Source: Takakia lepidozioides (lineage: Eukaryota; Streptophyta; Takakiopsida; Takakiales; Takakiaceae). From it: a DNA stretch of 64,000 nt. This document shows, one piece after another, positions 12,187 through 23,114 of this stretch; the first letter of the stretch is position 1; the number at the start of each line of letters is the position of its first letter. The stretch covers positions 43,567,053 through 43,631,052 of the forward strand of contig CM060732.1 in assembly GCA_030704615.1 (NCBI GenBank). The letters are read 5' to 3'. The notes below the pieces were generated by a model. The model saw only the letters and a program-made list of their open reading frames with translations, had not been told where the DNA came from and made no database searches. The position numbers and the translations under genes are program-made.

Positions 12187-12922
12187 TCAAAGAGCTAGTC
12201 CCTCCCCGAGAGTGGGATTAGGGAGGCTAATCACAGGCACATGCATCAGACTCGTTACTGGGGCCGGCATACCGCTCATAATAGCCCAAACATCCGAACC
12301 AGACCCGTCTACCCCCTGAACATGAACAGGATGGGAGGGCAGACCGTTTAATTCTCGAGCCAGCGTAGGCTCGGTTCGTCTAGCCACCAAGGCTTCATCA
12401 TTCCGATCATAAACAGAAAGACCCTCGAGGTTGGCTATCCCAGAACCCTCATCTATCAATGCAATACCAGTTGGGGACTCTACAGCTGCTCCCATCGTCC
12501 CAGCATTCAAAAAATTCATCATCACTCACCATGAAATTACCTGCCTGCAGGTTGTCCGATCCCTCATTCATTTCTACTACACTTTCGACCAGCGGCTCTC
12601 CTGAACTATTCGTGGACCTCTGTCTTCCAGATCTCAACCAAGTAGTTCTAGAATCACCTAGCATGCAAGAAACGAAGTTAGATTGGAAGCATAACCTTTA
12701 AACAACACGGATATGAAGAGTGGGCCGAGCACTTGGCAAGCTGTCCTCTGGAACCCAAGTGGAACAATATACCACCCTTAGCACCTTGTGTGGCTGCAAT
12801 TCGTAGACTCCCAACGCCAGCCACTCCCAACCGTCAGCTTCCTTAAGCCAAAAACCAACGCGGGTTGTGTCACCCTCTCTCCATGTGCGCGAACGCACAG
12901 CCGATTTTGAATATTCACTCAA
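12187..12922 (-). pseudogene. Unknown element protein fragment, shared with 51.6-52.8 kb
   Basis: The upstream part on the minus strand reads TWREGDTTRVGFWLKEADGW, followed by acidic fragments with NEGSDNLQ and SDDEFFECWDD. A similar segment, YVGFWFKKSRGWNWLLL, lies on the minus strand near 51600-51680, so this is a repeated family. Frames are broken. A LINE ORF1 or gag-like origin is possible but I do not recognise a domain. Confidence 0.35.
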
Positions 12923-12935
12923 TCTCTCAAACGCA

Positions 12936-13370
12936 CACTACTACGTTTGGGGTGGGTTAGCGATGCCCCAGCGATCTCCAACCGTCGCGATTAGCGACGG
13001 AAATACTTTACGAGGCCTGGAGCGCGCTGGGGGCAGTTTGCGACGTCGGGAAGTCGCAGAGACGTCGCTCCCGGAACGTCGCTAAATAGCGTCGTCGGGG
13101 AATCGCAAACCCCCAGGGACGCCCCGGCCGCGGCGCCGGCGCGACTTGCGAAGTCCGGGCAAAAAAAAAAAAAAAAAAAAAAAAAAACGTTTTTTTCTGT
13201 GACGTTTTTTCTGCGACGTCGCATTAGGGACGTCCGGGGGTCGTAAATGCGACCCCCAGACGTCACACAATAGGAGGGTACATTTGAATTTAAATTTTAA
13301 ATTTCAGAAACTAGTTGACCATTGACTCCAGTTTTGTCCAATGGCAGTTCATGCATTGTTCTACATATAT
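12936..13370 (+). repeat. CACTA element left terminus and subterminal repeats
   Basis: The block starts CACTACTACG followed by TTTGGGGTGGGTTAGCGA, which mirrors the right terminus at 39085 (CACTACTACGTGTAGGGG inward). Next come GCGACGTC/GACGTCGC repeats, an A-run at 13161-13187 facing T-runs, then the segment TAGTTGACCATTGACTCC, also present at 38208. It is therefore the left end of the same family as 37960-38275. Confidence 0.65.
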
Positions 13371-13374
13371 TAGG

Positions 13375-14180
13375 CCGGTTTTTTTTTGTACATATCCGGA
13401 TACAGTCCGGTTATTAATCCTTTTTATATCCGGTGGATATGATCCTATCCGGATCTTCTCTTTTATGTATCCGCCGGATACAAACAATAGCCGGATATCA
13501 AATAACTGCCGGATCCGGATCTGGATACATTTGTATCCGGATAACTCTATATCCACCCAACACTGGTATGTACCAGTGTTGTGCGGTTATTTGATATTTT
13601 TGATATCAGGCGGTTACGGATGTTTCACTTTAACTTTGTATTCACATCCTCCGGTTCCGGAGTTTTCGAGCTTTCTCATTTTTGATATCCTGCCGGTTAA
13701 CAATAAATGTAAAATTTAAGCCTATGAGGTTATGGACAAATGGACTTTCTCTCTAGATGGCATCCGGCGGTTTAGTATCCGGTTATCAAACAAGTCATGG
13801 TTTTTTTTAATGATGTAAAATAAACCAAAAATTAAAATCTAATGTAAAAATACTAATGAAAAATAATAACAGTTATTTGTATCACAAAGTTTCATTAGGA
13901 GCTGAACCATAATCTGACCTAAATTATATCACAGTTGAACATATTTGAGGTGTTCATCAATGTTATTCAATCCCAATAAGGGGTCCAGCTCATGCCACAT
14001 CGTTTATGTAACCATATAACCTGTTAGTAACCTCCGGTTAAAGGGCGGATATAAAGGTTCATTACCTGCCTCTTGTAGGCCACTAATTCCGGATCAAAAC
14101 AAATACAAAACAAAAACAAAACCACTGGTTCTCAACCGGATCCGGTTATCTGATCTATTCATATCCGGCGATTCCTAACG
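13375..14180. repeat. ATCCGG-rich elements with ACCAGTGTTG inverted ends
   Basis: Two abutting blocks meet at a palindromic junction near 13553-13585 (CCCAACACTGGT then ACCAGTGTTGTGCGG). The second closes near 14335 with CGCAACATTGGT. Interiors are AT-rich with repeated ATCCGG/CCGGAT. The shared inverted ends suggest small non-autonomous DNA elements. Confidence 0.45.
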
Positions 14181-14216
14181 GAGGCAGGTATTTGGATTTT
14201 TGACCTCCGACAAATC

Positions 14217-14220
14217 CATA

Positions 14221-14281
<61 letters not shown>
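14217..14281. repeat. (TA)n microsatellite
   Basis: About 65 bases of nearly uninterrupted TA dinucleotides. Confidence 0.95.
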
Positions 14282-14285
<4 letters not shown>

Positions 14286-15460
14286 TGGGATCCGCGGGGG
14301 GTTTGAGGCAGATTCAAATATCCACGCAACATTGGTATGTACAGCATGGTGTACTTGTGGCTCTACAGCTCTGTGGATGTGTTGTCTCTCTTGCATGCTT
14401 GACATCGTTCCTCTACGGGTAGTTCTGTCTCTGCTTTGCATTGCAGGCTATTTTCTAAGCTACATACCCCAACTCAAGTAGTGCATGTGAGGAAAGACGA
14501 ACCTCATCTGGGCACTAAATGCGTCTTCATACCCTCAATGAATCCACATAGTGCAAAAGAAAGCCGATATGTCAAAGTCAATATTCTTGGTGGCAGTATT
14601 GAGACGGTATGCGGGAATAAGACACTTACCGTCCCTGGACAACGGATTAGGCGATAATTAATTCAAAATAAAAGTGCCTAACGAATTCTGTGAATTTTTC
14701 AGATTTAAGCCTAATTTCAAAAAATATATGGGACCAAATGCCCAAAAATTCCACCAACTTGCAAGCCTCTTCTCATGTTGTTTGTAATAAGATCAAAATT
14801 TCTTTGAAAAAAATCATACACAAATATATGCGTGCGGAAATAACTTCCTACAAATCGCAATCTATTTGCGAGAGCTCCATGTAACTTCGAAAGGCCATTG
14901 CATGGACTCGACAATGTCATCATACTCATCATCCTCGCTAATCATCATAATCTCTCCATCTACTTTGTCCACCACATTGAGATCGGGGATATCCTCATTT
15001 TCAATGTATATACTCTTTTTTAGTGGGCCCACCAAAAAATAGCTCGTCCTTTAAGGGTAAAGGGTAAAACAAGTGGGCCCATCATGGCACACAAGACATA
15101 TTGCTCTTTTGGTACCTTGGACTTTAACCATTGTAGCCATTTTAAGAAATAAAGATACCATTGGAAAGCTCTTGATGAGCCCCATCATTTTGTAGTTGGA
15201 ACAATTTTCAGTAAAGTTCATCTACCTAGGATAATTTGAGTGTAAAGTAGAGGATTAAATGGTGTATTGTTGTTCATTCCTCTTTGGGTAAGCTTGCTGG
15301 CCTATCATGGCGCACCCCAGCCTGACACGTTCCAAAAATGGGCATACTTCTTGCACCATGGACTTGCTTTTGAGTGCCACTATAGGGCACATGCGCCATG
15401 AACAGTGCTTCTACCCTAGCCCAAGGCAGTAGGGATGAAACCTTATGCAATAGATAGCCA
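14282..15460. other. No gene seen
   Basis: Mixed AT-rich sequence with short frames lacking recognisable motifs. GTGGGCCCA-type repeats occur near 15022 and 15073. Confidence 0.4.
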
Positions 15461-15563
15461 GGGAGGCGAGACCGGCGTCGGGACGTAGCTGGACACTGCC
15501 TCGCATTTGCGTCCAGGGATTCCCTGGTGTCCGGCTACGTCCCGCCGCTGGTGAAGCCTCCCC
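15461..15563. repeat. Imperfect GC-rich foldback
   Basis: The left arm GGGAGGCGAGACCGGCGTC, continuing GGGACGTAGCTGGACAC, pairs with the right arm ending CCGGCTACGTCCCGCCGCTGG...GCCTCCC. It would form a stable hairpin. No coding potential. Confidence 0.6.
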
Positions 15564-15723
15564 GGACGGACATAACCGAGGTTGTTGGATGACAATAATC
15601 CTTAAGGATGAAATGTCAGTCATCCAAGTGTTGTAGTAGAGCTGGCGGTGGTGGGGTATGGCGGATGACAGGCCTGTCCAGGACGAATTAAACGCTGCCA
15701 CGCAGGCTGTGAAGGCTTTATTT

Positions 15724-16209
15724 TGTGCTTGAATGAGATTCTCCCGTCCTCACAAGTGCACGTTAAACTAGGGGTGTAAGAGCTCGGAAGGAGCGGGCTT
15801 TACAGCACGAGAAGAGAGATGAACATGTAGAGGATCCCACGTACATCATATATGCAAAGCTAACACACACACATCCAAAGCTCACGGAGCACGTCCAGAA
15901 ACCCGTACACCAGGTTGTACATATGAGAAGAAGGGCCCTGATTCAAGGTCAGGAACAAGCTTATACCCAAAACCTAGGGTGAGGCAATCCCCCCACGTGG
16001 CAGCATGCCACGGCCTAGATTACAAACAGATCTAGCCCGTAGACCAATGAAGGGGCCAGATGCAGCCATAAAGCTTTAGGATAACCTCAAACAAGTATAG
16101 GTCAGGCTGTATATAACGGTCTCCCGCCGTAAATACTAATGGCATGGGATGAACCTGTCAGACAGTAATGAATAGGCTGAAAGTTAGGCCAAGAGAACAT
16201 GAGCCATCA
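15724..16209 (-). repeat. 3' LTR of Ty3/gypsy element 2
   Basis: A 486-bp block begins TGTGCTTGAATG and ends GAGCCATCA. It is about 95% similar by eye to 52921-53408. A C12 run directly beyond (16222) is the polypurine tract of a minus-strand element, and the integrase fragment follows. Confidence 0.75.
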
Positions 16210-16539
16210 CGTATAGGAAGGCCCCCCCCCCCCCTTAAAAATTCGAGCTCCGCGAGGTAAAATATAAGGATGTTTCCCCGCCATGAAGTTCCCCAACGTC
16301 GCACAGTGAAAAACCTTTCATGGGAAAACCCGGTGGGACAAAACCCATGCAAAGGAAAACCTTACGCGTGTGGACAAGTTGGAACTTCATGCTAAGTCTA
16401 AAACTAGACAACAAAACAACTATGGAAGAATACTACAATCTGAAAATGAAGAGATGTCTAAGTCCAAAAGATGTCTCCTATGAAACAAAAGCCTCCATAG
16501 CACCTACACCACGAGGAGTGAGCACCACCAAATGCCCCT

Positions 16540-17290
16540 CAACATTGATGCATGTCAAGTCAAAAACCAGCTCCGAATGAATCAAATCTTCAAGTGCCAC
16601 TGGCTCCTCATGTGCTTTCGTATTGTGTCCCTACGGCAAAATCAAAGCACGTCTCCCATGAGGCAACTTGTACAACAAATAAGGACCATCGATCTTTCGC
16701 TTAGATTTACATGCATGCTACCCATGCTAAAGACGTAGGCACACAGTCTGTCCCTCATGGAAGTAATATGAGTACTTAACCCGCTTGTTAAAATTCCTAG
16801 CCTGTATTGCTTGAGCAAGAACAATGTTAGCCTTAGCCTCATTAACCGAGACCATGTGTCTAGCATGCACCCTCTCTACAAAATCAGTCAAGTTTGCAGG
16901 CTCAGAAACAGTAGAAATCAGTGGAGTGGGATGCAAAGGAGAGACACAATGTCTACCAAAAAGCAACTCAAAAGGAGTTTTCCTCGTGCTAGCATGAACA
17001 GCAGTGTGATAAGCAAAGACCAGAGGAGGAATGAAGATGTCCCACTCCCTTGCAAGCTCGCCATTCTTCTCCAACATTCGACAGAAAGTCTGATTGAAAC
17101 TCTCCGTCAAACCATTGGTTTGAGGATGGTAGGGGGTTGTAGTCACATGCTTGATTCCAAAGTTAAAGCATATGATATTCAAGAGGTCATTGCAAAACTC
17201 CCGACCATTATCAGTAAGGACCTCAAGAGGACAACCATGCCTCATCACAATCTCCTCAAAAAAGAGTTGTGCTACCGAGTCAAAATCCGA
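16540..17290 (-). pseudogene. Ty3/gypsy integrase fragment (element 2)
   Basis: On the minus strand the core runs FFEEIVMRHGCPLEVLTDNG, with the second catalytic Asp (LTDNGREF) and Glu (NGLTESFNQTF), then ARKTPFELLFG-like and ARNFNKRVKYSYYF segments. It stops at a TAG near 16735 and continues as degraded sequence toward the 3' LTR. The upstream half of the integrase, including the first Asp, and all other domains are missing. The break coincides with a CATGAGCC repeat at 17302-17348. Protein similarity to element 1 is high, but the LTRs differ. Confidence 0.85.
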
Positions 17291-17301
17291 GGTTTACTAT
17301 T

Positions 17302-17348
17302 TCATGAGCCCATGAGCCCATGAGCCTATGAGCCTATGAGCTCATGAG
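17302..17348. repeat. CATGAGCC short tandem repeat
   Basis: Six to seven units of CATGAGCC/CATGAGCT/TATGAGCC mark the truncation point of gypsy element 2. Confidence 0.85.
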
Positions 17349-17789
17349 CGGGCATCCGCGGAATTGGAATTTTTGTGCCTTTATTGACGGTGTTATGTCC
17401 TCTTACCTCGATAATAGGGTCTGTTTCTCCTGGTCCAGGATGCGGAATGAGGTATTTCGGCGCCGTTATTCCATGTCACCACTGTAAAACATTGTGCAGG
17501 ACAGGAAAGAGACACAAAATTGTAGCCCTCACAAGTCATTGTGCTGACAAGGTAATATATTTAGGGTCAGACGACAGTTGAACTTGCAAACCCCATTCAA
17601 CTCAACATCAAGCCCACATTGACATGACGCTCGAAATAAAAACATAAGGCAACCACAAGTTTTTATTTTGTACAGCGACTACTCCGAGCTTCCATCATCA
17701 GAAATACCACTGCGGCATAAGAAACCTGTGGAACTACCATATCCCGGAGTCTGTGCCCTCCAATCACCCTCCACAATGATCCTTACCGC

Positions 17790-18480
17790 GCTATGCTGCT
17801 GCGTTGACATCCACAACACGCACCACCGAGTCGTCGAACCACAGGTCCAGAATTAGGAGTGGTGCGGTAGTCGTCCACTGTGCATTGTCGTTTTCTGGAT
17901 TAAGATGGCGATCATAAAGATACAAGATATCTATAGAGGTCACGTTCGTGAAAACATGTAGATATTGGAGGCCTCCTATTGGGACCTCCTCCACAGCGTC
18001 GTGAAATTCGCAAACATCTAGGACAAACCTGTTCCGATTCTCCCTTAGTGTCAACAATATATTCCCTGGCCCAGAAGAGTGAGTGAGCAACTCAAGAGCC
18101 CTATCCGGGAGCAAATACTGTGGAGGTGCAGTATAGTTATGGTAGTAAGACCTCCAGAACTCGCCACAGCAACATCTCATGATGAAGAGACGAACACTCC
18201 GTCTTCCAGGTCTATCTCGCACAATAAGTATCCACTGTTGTCCACTGGCAAGCCTCACCCAATGAGAATCCCACAGAAGTGTTCAGAAACTCGTCACCCA
18301 GCGTGTACCTTCACTGAAGTCCAACTCCACCATAATGTCTCCCATCACCGGCTCACGCAATCGTGATCCTCGAATCCCGCTTCGTCGAATGCAGAAGGCA
18401 CTTACACAGGGCGGCATTGAGGAAGTGTGCGCCCACCGGGAATGGAGAGGGACAAGTAATCACTGTTGTTTTTCAACACG
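17790..18480 (-). pseudogene. Unknown protein, element-associated, minus strand
   Basis: The largest open stretch (18258-17791) encodes about 155 residues with the features LIVRDRPGRRSVRLFIMRC, YLLPDRALELL and LQYLHVFTNVTSIDILYLYD. A further in-frame segment upstream (EPVMGDIMVELDFSEGTRWV near 18320-18270) is separated by one stop. I do not recognise the family. It has the same orientation as the methyltransferase-like gene upstream, and a copy of the TATTTCGGCGCC palindrome lies just downstream at 17453, so it may belong to the same element. Possible exon borders further upstream were not resolved. Confidence 0.35.
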
Positions 18481-18692
18481 GAGATGCAAACATTGAAAAC
18501 CCAATGCGGAAAACCTTCTCGGGTGATCTTCTATGGGGCAACGACAATACGTGCCCCTATTGGCCAGCAACAGCTACCCACACAGGCGATCGAAAATGAC
18601 TGGGGCTAGAAGGGCTTGACAGAGAAGGTGCCACGACATTACGGGAAGAAATTGTGCTAAAACCACCGCCGTCTTAAAACCACCGACCTTGG

Positions 18693-18909
18693 TATTTCGG
18701 CGCCGAAATTCCCAAGAGCAGTGGGCTAAAGTGGTGTTTTGAAGACATCCACCGGGGTATTTCGGCGCCGAAATACCCAAGTGGAATGTGCTGAAGTGCC
18801 TTGTGCTGAAGGCTTCCATCGTGATATTTTGGTGCAGTAATTCCTTCGTGGAATTTTATAAGGCCCATATTATGAAGGCGCACACTGGGCTATTTCGGCG
18901 CCGAAATTC
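18693..18909. repeat. Cluster of TATTTCGGCGCCGAAATA palindromes
   Basis: Four copies lie within 217 bases: 18693-18710, 18758-18775, a degenerate one at 18824-18842, and 18891-18909. They sit about 65 bases apart, 3' of the methyltransferase-like gene. Others occur inside that gene's introns. Confidence 0.8.
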
Positions 18910-19143
18910 CCAATATGAATGTTAGAAACGGCAGGGTTTTCATGGCTTCAAGTTCGCGGTTCGCTGGTGTGCATAAATTACTTGTAGGGTTCTTTACTTA
19001 AGTTTGCGTCTCTTCTGCTTTTATTATTACATTGTGGTTGGCGGAAGAAATGTAGGGAATCGGACACAATGATTTTTGAAATCGTCAATATTTTCATTAA
19101 GTGTTTCAAAACTGTACAACAAAAGGATCCAAATGAGACTTTG

Positions 19144-22100
19144 CTATGGTGAGGATCCGCGATCACTGTCCGATGCATCCCCGGCCTCATGCAAGGATGG
19201 CTGCCTTCCACCTGCCTCCGAACCTGCACTGCCGCTACCGCTGTTACTCTGAGAAGCCCTCCCCTCAAAAATACCATCCTTACCAGCTGGAATTGTCCAC
19301 CTGGGTGCGGAACTGTCCTCATCATCCCCCTCGCTCTCGGACGCGGATTCTATGACGAACTTGCCTACTCTGCCTTTCACAATTCCATGTTTGGCCTCAC
19401 GCCTCATTATAAGTCTTTGCTCATTCCCGAATATCAATTGCTCAAACCGAGTAGGCCTATCCTCCCTCCTGATGGCTTCTCTGGCAGCCGTGTCTGCATA
19501 GGCTGGTAGAAAAAAGGGCTTCTGGGGACTCGCGAGAAACGATTTTCTGGCAAAGAATGGCCGATGCGATTCTGTCTCATCCTCTGCAACAGGGTCCAAT
19601 TCGGGCAAGTCTCCCAGCATTTCCTCGTCCGACGACTCTGCAAGGCTGAGTGTACGCACAAACACAGAATAAAGCACATTAGAGCATTCAAACAGGGAAT
19701 CATCGGCAGGTTGCATGGTCCCTACAACCGAAACCAATACACTTACTATGGTGCAACTCACTCGAAGACAGGCATTGGAGGAAGCGGCTTCGGACGCCCT
19801 TGCATCGTACAAATTTCCTGGACTTCCTCCTCTTCCTCTTCCTCGTCCCCTTCCACGTCCTCTTCTGCGTTTTTGGGATCCTCAGTCGGAGGCAGACGCT
19901 GTAGGCCCGCCAAATTGAAATCGTACAAGGCCGTATCCCCCTCAAATGAGAACACAAATCGGTTGGACATCCTTCCAGCCCACATACAGGCACCTGCGAA
20001 TTCATAAAACACAACCACAGCCAAAGTCAAGAATGACTCGCTTTCTCGCGCAAGCAAACATACACAATCGGAAACGGTGTCAATTTCTGTGCCGCAATCA
20101 CTTAACGCTCTAACTTGTATTTGCAATGACGTCGAGGACCCTGCCTTCAACATCCGTACACGTTTCCATGAGCGTCTGGATGAATGCAGGACTCCTGGTC
20201 CTGCCATACCTCCAAGGCTTGCCCGACAAATCACAAAGCATGTCCTTCTCTCCCACATGGTTGAATAGGACGTTATACTCCAGTGGATCAACTGTGGAAT
20301 CAACAAGTCTGTGTGCTTGACGTAATTTGAATTTCGAATGTTCCTTCACGAAGCAGAATGCCTGAAAGATAAGAGTCTGCAAAGAAGGAAATGAAAACGT
20401 GAGAGGTGGCCTACACGTACATGGACAATTTCGGCGCTAAAATTGGCAGAGCAGAGGAGAACCGCAACATACCTTCTGACCATCGTTGAGAAAACCCTGC
20501 GTGTTGATGCAAGTCCAGATCTTTTTCAGGATGGGTGCTGCACTTCTCCCCGTTCATACTTTAATATCATTCTCAATGACTTCTCCATCGGCTGCTAGCA
20601 CAACAACACAGCCGTCGTCGTCCAACATGTTGGCTGCGAACCCGAATGTGTGGCTCCAGTATCTTTCGTCGTACATGTTCCACCAGGGTAGTGAGCCCAG
20701 CCCCAGTATCTCTTGCCCATCCGGGATAACCACAAGGATCATGTCGATGGAGGCTTTCACCGCCCTGCCCCAGACTGTGCTCTTTTTGCCGTGGCTCATC
20801 GCCACAAAATACTCCATCATCTTTGTGTAGCCAGGAGTGTCCTCCATATCATTGCCAGTGGCCTTCCTCTTCCCCTTCCCCTGGTGGGCCTCGATCGCCT
20901 TCCTCAATCTCGTTTTCTCCAGCCTTCTGGTCAGAGCAGTTAGGAAATTTTCATTAACACACTCTACAATTGTGGGTGTTTTGAGGACTTCCCTGCCTGC
21001 AATGTGCACCACACGGTAGGGTCTGCCAGGTGCATCCTCGTATAGTGATCTCTTTGCAGCCGAACCCCCGGAGCGCTGGCCCTTGTGAATTTTCGGACGA
21101 GGTGTGGCCCCCTGAGTGTTATCTTGCTGGAAATCGTCGTCGGAAAGATAATACATAGTATTTTGTTGGTAGCCTCTGCTTGCCCATTACCCTGTGGGTA
21201 ATATCATCTGGCTGACTATGTTGCTGCTTCTTCTTCTTGGGTGTGGGGGTCTTCGTCTCTTGCCCCTGTTTGCGCGTTCTTTTCTTCCTGTCCTTGGGCT
21301 GCTCAGCTGTCTGCTTCTCCATCTGCTCCTTCGCCAACGCTGCCGCCTTGGCTAACTTTCTCAGTGCTTTCTGCTTGGCTGTCTCCTCTGGTTGGGGATC
21401 CGATTGCGCCTTCATAGCCCTAGCATTTGCTTCATTCTTCAAGTTAACCTCCGAGAGGTCAACGGTCCCACTTGGGAGATCCACATACCAGGGACAGTCT
21501 ACCAAATGCTCGGCATGCCACTCCTTCGCCATTACTTCTGTGTACACCGTACCACGACCTCCAGGTGTCCTCCACGCCAGGAAGAATGGTGGAACCCTTT
21601 GAATGGCTCCGGACGGAATGAGTGCAAAGTTTATGTACCTGCAATCACGAGGCAGTTCAACAAAAATCATTATACTGATGCATCATGCAAGAGGAAGTTC
21701 TCAATGCACAAGGTATTTCGGCACCGAAATACGCAGTGGACCGTGCCCCAATTACCCAGCACTCACATCTTGCAGAGGTATATTTCGGCGCCACAATACC
21801 CACCGCTGCTTAGCTGAATCATCAAAACTGCAAATAGGGGGATGCATTGGCAGCAGATTACCTGAACATGACACGTATTGCCGCTTTGTCGGCACCCTCC
21901 TGCTCTTTGATGTATACGCTGCATCTTGCCTTTGCAATTTCTCTGAAAAAGAGGTTTGCGAAGTGCCCTCGCCAGGACTGCACGTAGTTCTCCATTGTCT
22001 CCGGTTTCGTCCAGTCGATCTGTAACTTGAAAGTGGTGGTGTTGCAATCCAATTGCTCCTGGGCGTGGGTCAATACCTGCAGCAGTGCAGGTTTCCAAAA

Positions 22101-23101
22101 CATTCATGAATTTGAAATTGCGATGATGTCCAACACACAGAAGAGGAGGAAATTATACCTGATGCCACCAAGTCATCACATTGAGCCAGTCGTTCATTTT
22201 GTCATCTGTTGGCTCGATGGGAAAGTGGTACAGCAGCTTCGTGTTTGTATGGCCGTTCCAGATTCGCAGCCACCTCGTCTGCATGGCCTAACATCGGTCA
22301 GACATAAGAACTTCATCATGAGAATCGCGAAGACACAAAACAAGAACAAACACATGCTTACCTTCTCCGCCGGCTCAACACAGGACACTGCGATTTGATG
22401 AAGTTTCTCCATGGACATTTCCGGTTTCATGGGTCTGGAGTAATGCAGTCATATCTCCGCCAGGAACTCGGCACCAAGACCAGGGTCAGCGATTGCAACT
22501 TGCTTAACAAGTTTGGACCTGTACTTGGTCTGTGATTGCCTCCCTGCCTGCACAATGTGACTCTCTATCGACGCGTCCGCCTTGTTGGGGGCATCATTCT
22601 CAAAGAACTGCCTTTTGGCATAGGCCAAGTCATCCCTGATGTTTGTCTGCATACCCAGCGGATACAGTCAGGCCACTGATCCCTGCAACAAATAGCATTA
22701 AATCGGGAAATTTGAGATGAACCTCACCGAATAGAGGATCTCCACCATGGCGTCCAGTGTTGGTCGGTACCAGGTGCGATCCGCTTTCGCAAGGGACTTC
22801 CTGTACAGCTCGGGATCGAGGGATTTTTGGAAGTCCGTCGGCGGTGCTGTTCCCACTTCTTGCACTCTGTAGAGCGTATGTGCCAGATGAGTTTCCACGA
22901 AGGCCCTCTCTATTACCCTACCATGGAGAAAAAAAAAAAAAAAAAACATGAAAATATGATACAAAAATAACCAGATTTCGGCACAACAATCCAATTTCCA
23001 GTTCATAGAGTGCATGACAGTCAAGAACATTGTCTATTTCGGCGCCGCAATAGGCAGTACACAAGGATGTAGTTGTATACTTACAGATTTATATCCGCCA
23101 T
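19144..23101 (-). pseudogene. Methyltransferase-like nine-exon gene (permuted N4/N6-type fold), nearly intact
   Basis: Nine exons fit with consistent GT-AG borders and phases: 23101-23085 (ATG), 22917-22728, 22646-22362, 22278-22159, 22076-21862, 21638-20473, 20376-20115, 19993-19762, 19645-19144 (stop), about 995 codons. The N-terminal half is unrecognised. Next come a Lys/Arg-rich linker, then SIDMILVVIPDGQ in the place of the catalytic DPPY motif, then RSPAFIQTLMETC, GRVLDVIANTS and MSNRFVFSFEGDTALYD. This matches the order motif IV then motif I of beta-class DNA methyltransferases. The C-terminus is acidic and Ser-rich. Two TGA codons (about 22450 and 20553) and one 1-base shift near 21170 break it. 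The degenerate IV and I motifs make activity doubtful even when restored. Homologous gene copies lie at 23.9-25.0 and 44.4-46.5 kb. Confidence 0.6.
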
Positions 23102-23114
23102 GGCACCCGTCAGC

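Noticed and set aside
14175-14481. Frames with Tyr-Ile repeats on both strands
   Set aside because: They translate a (TA)n microsatellite.
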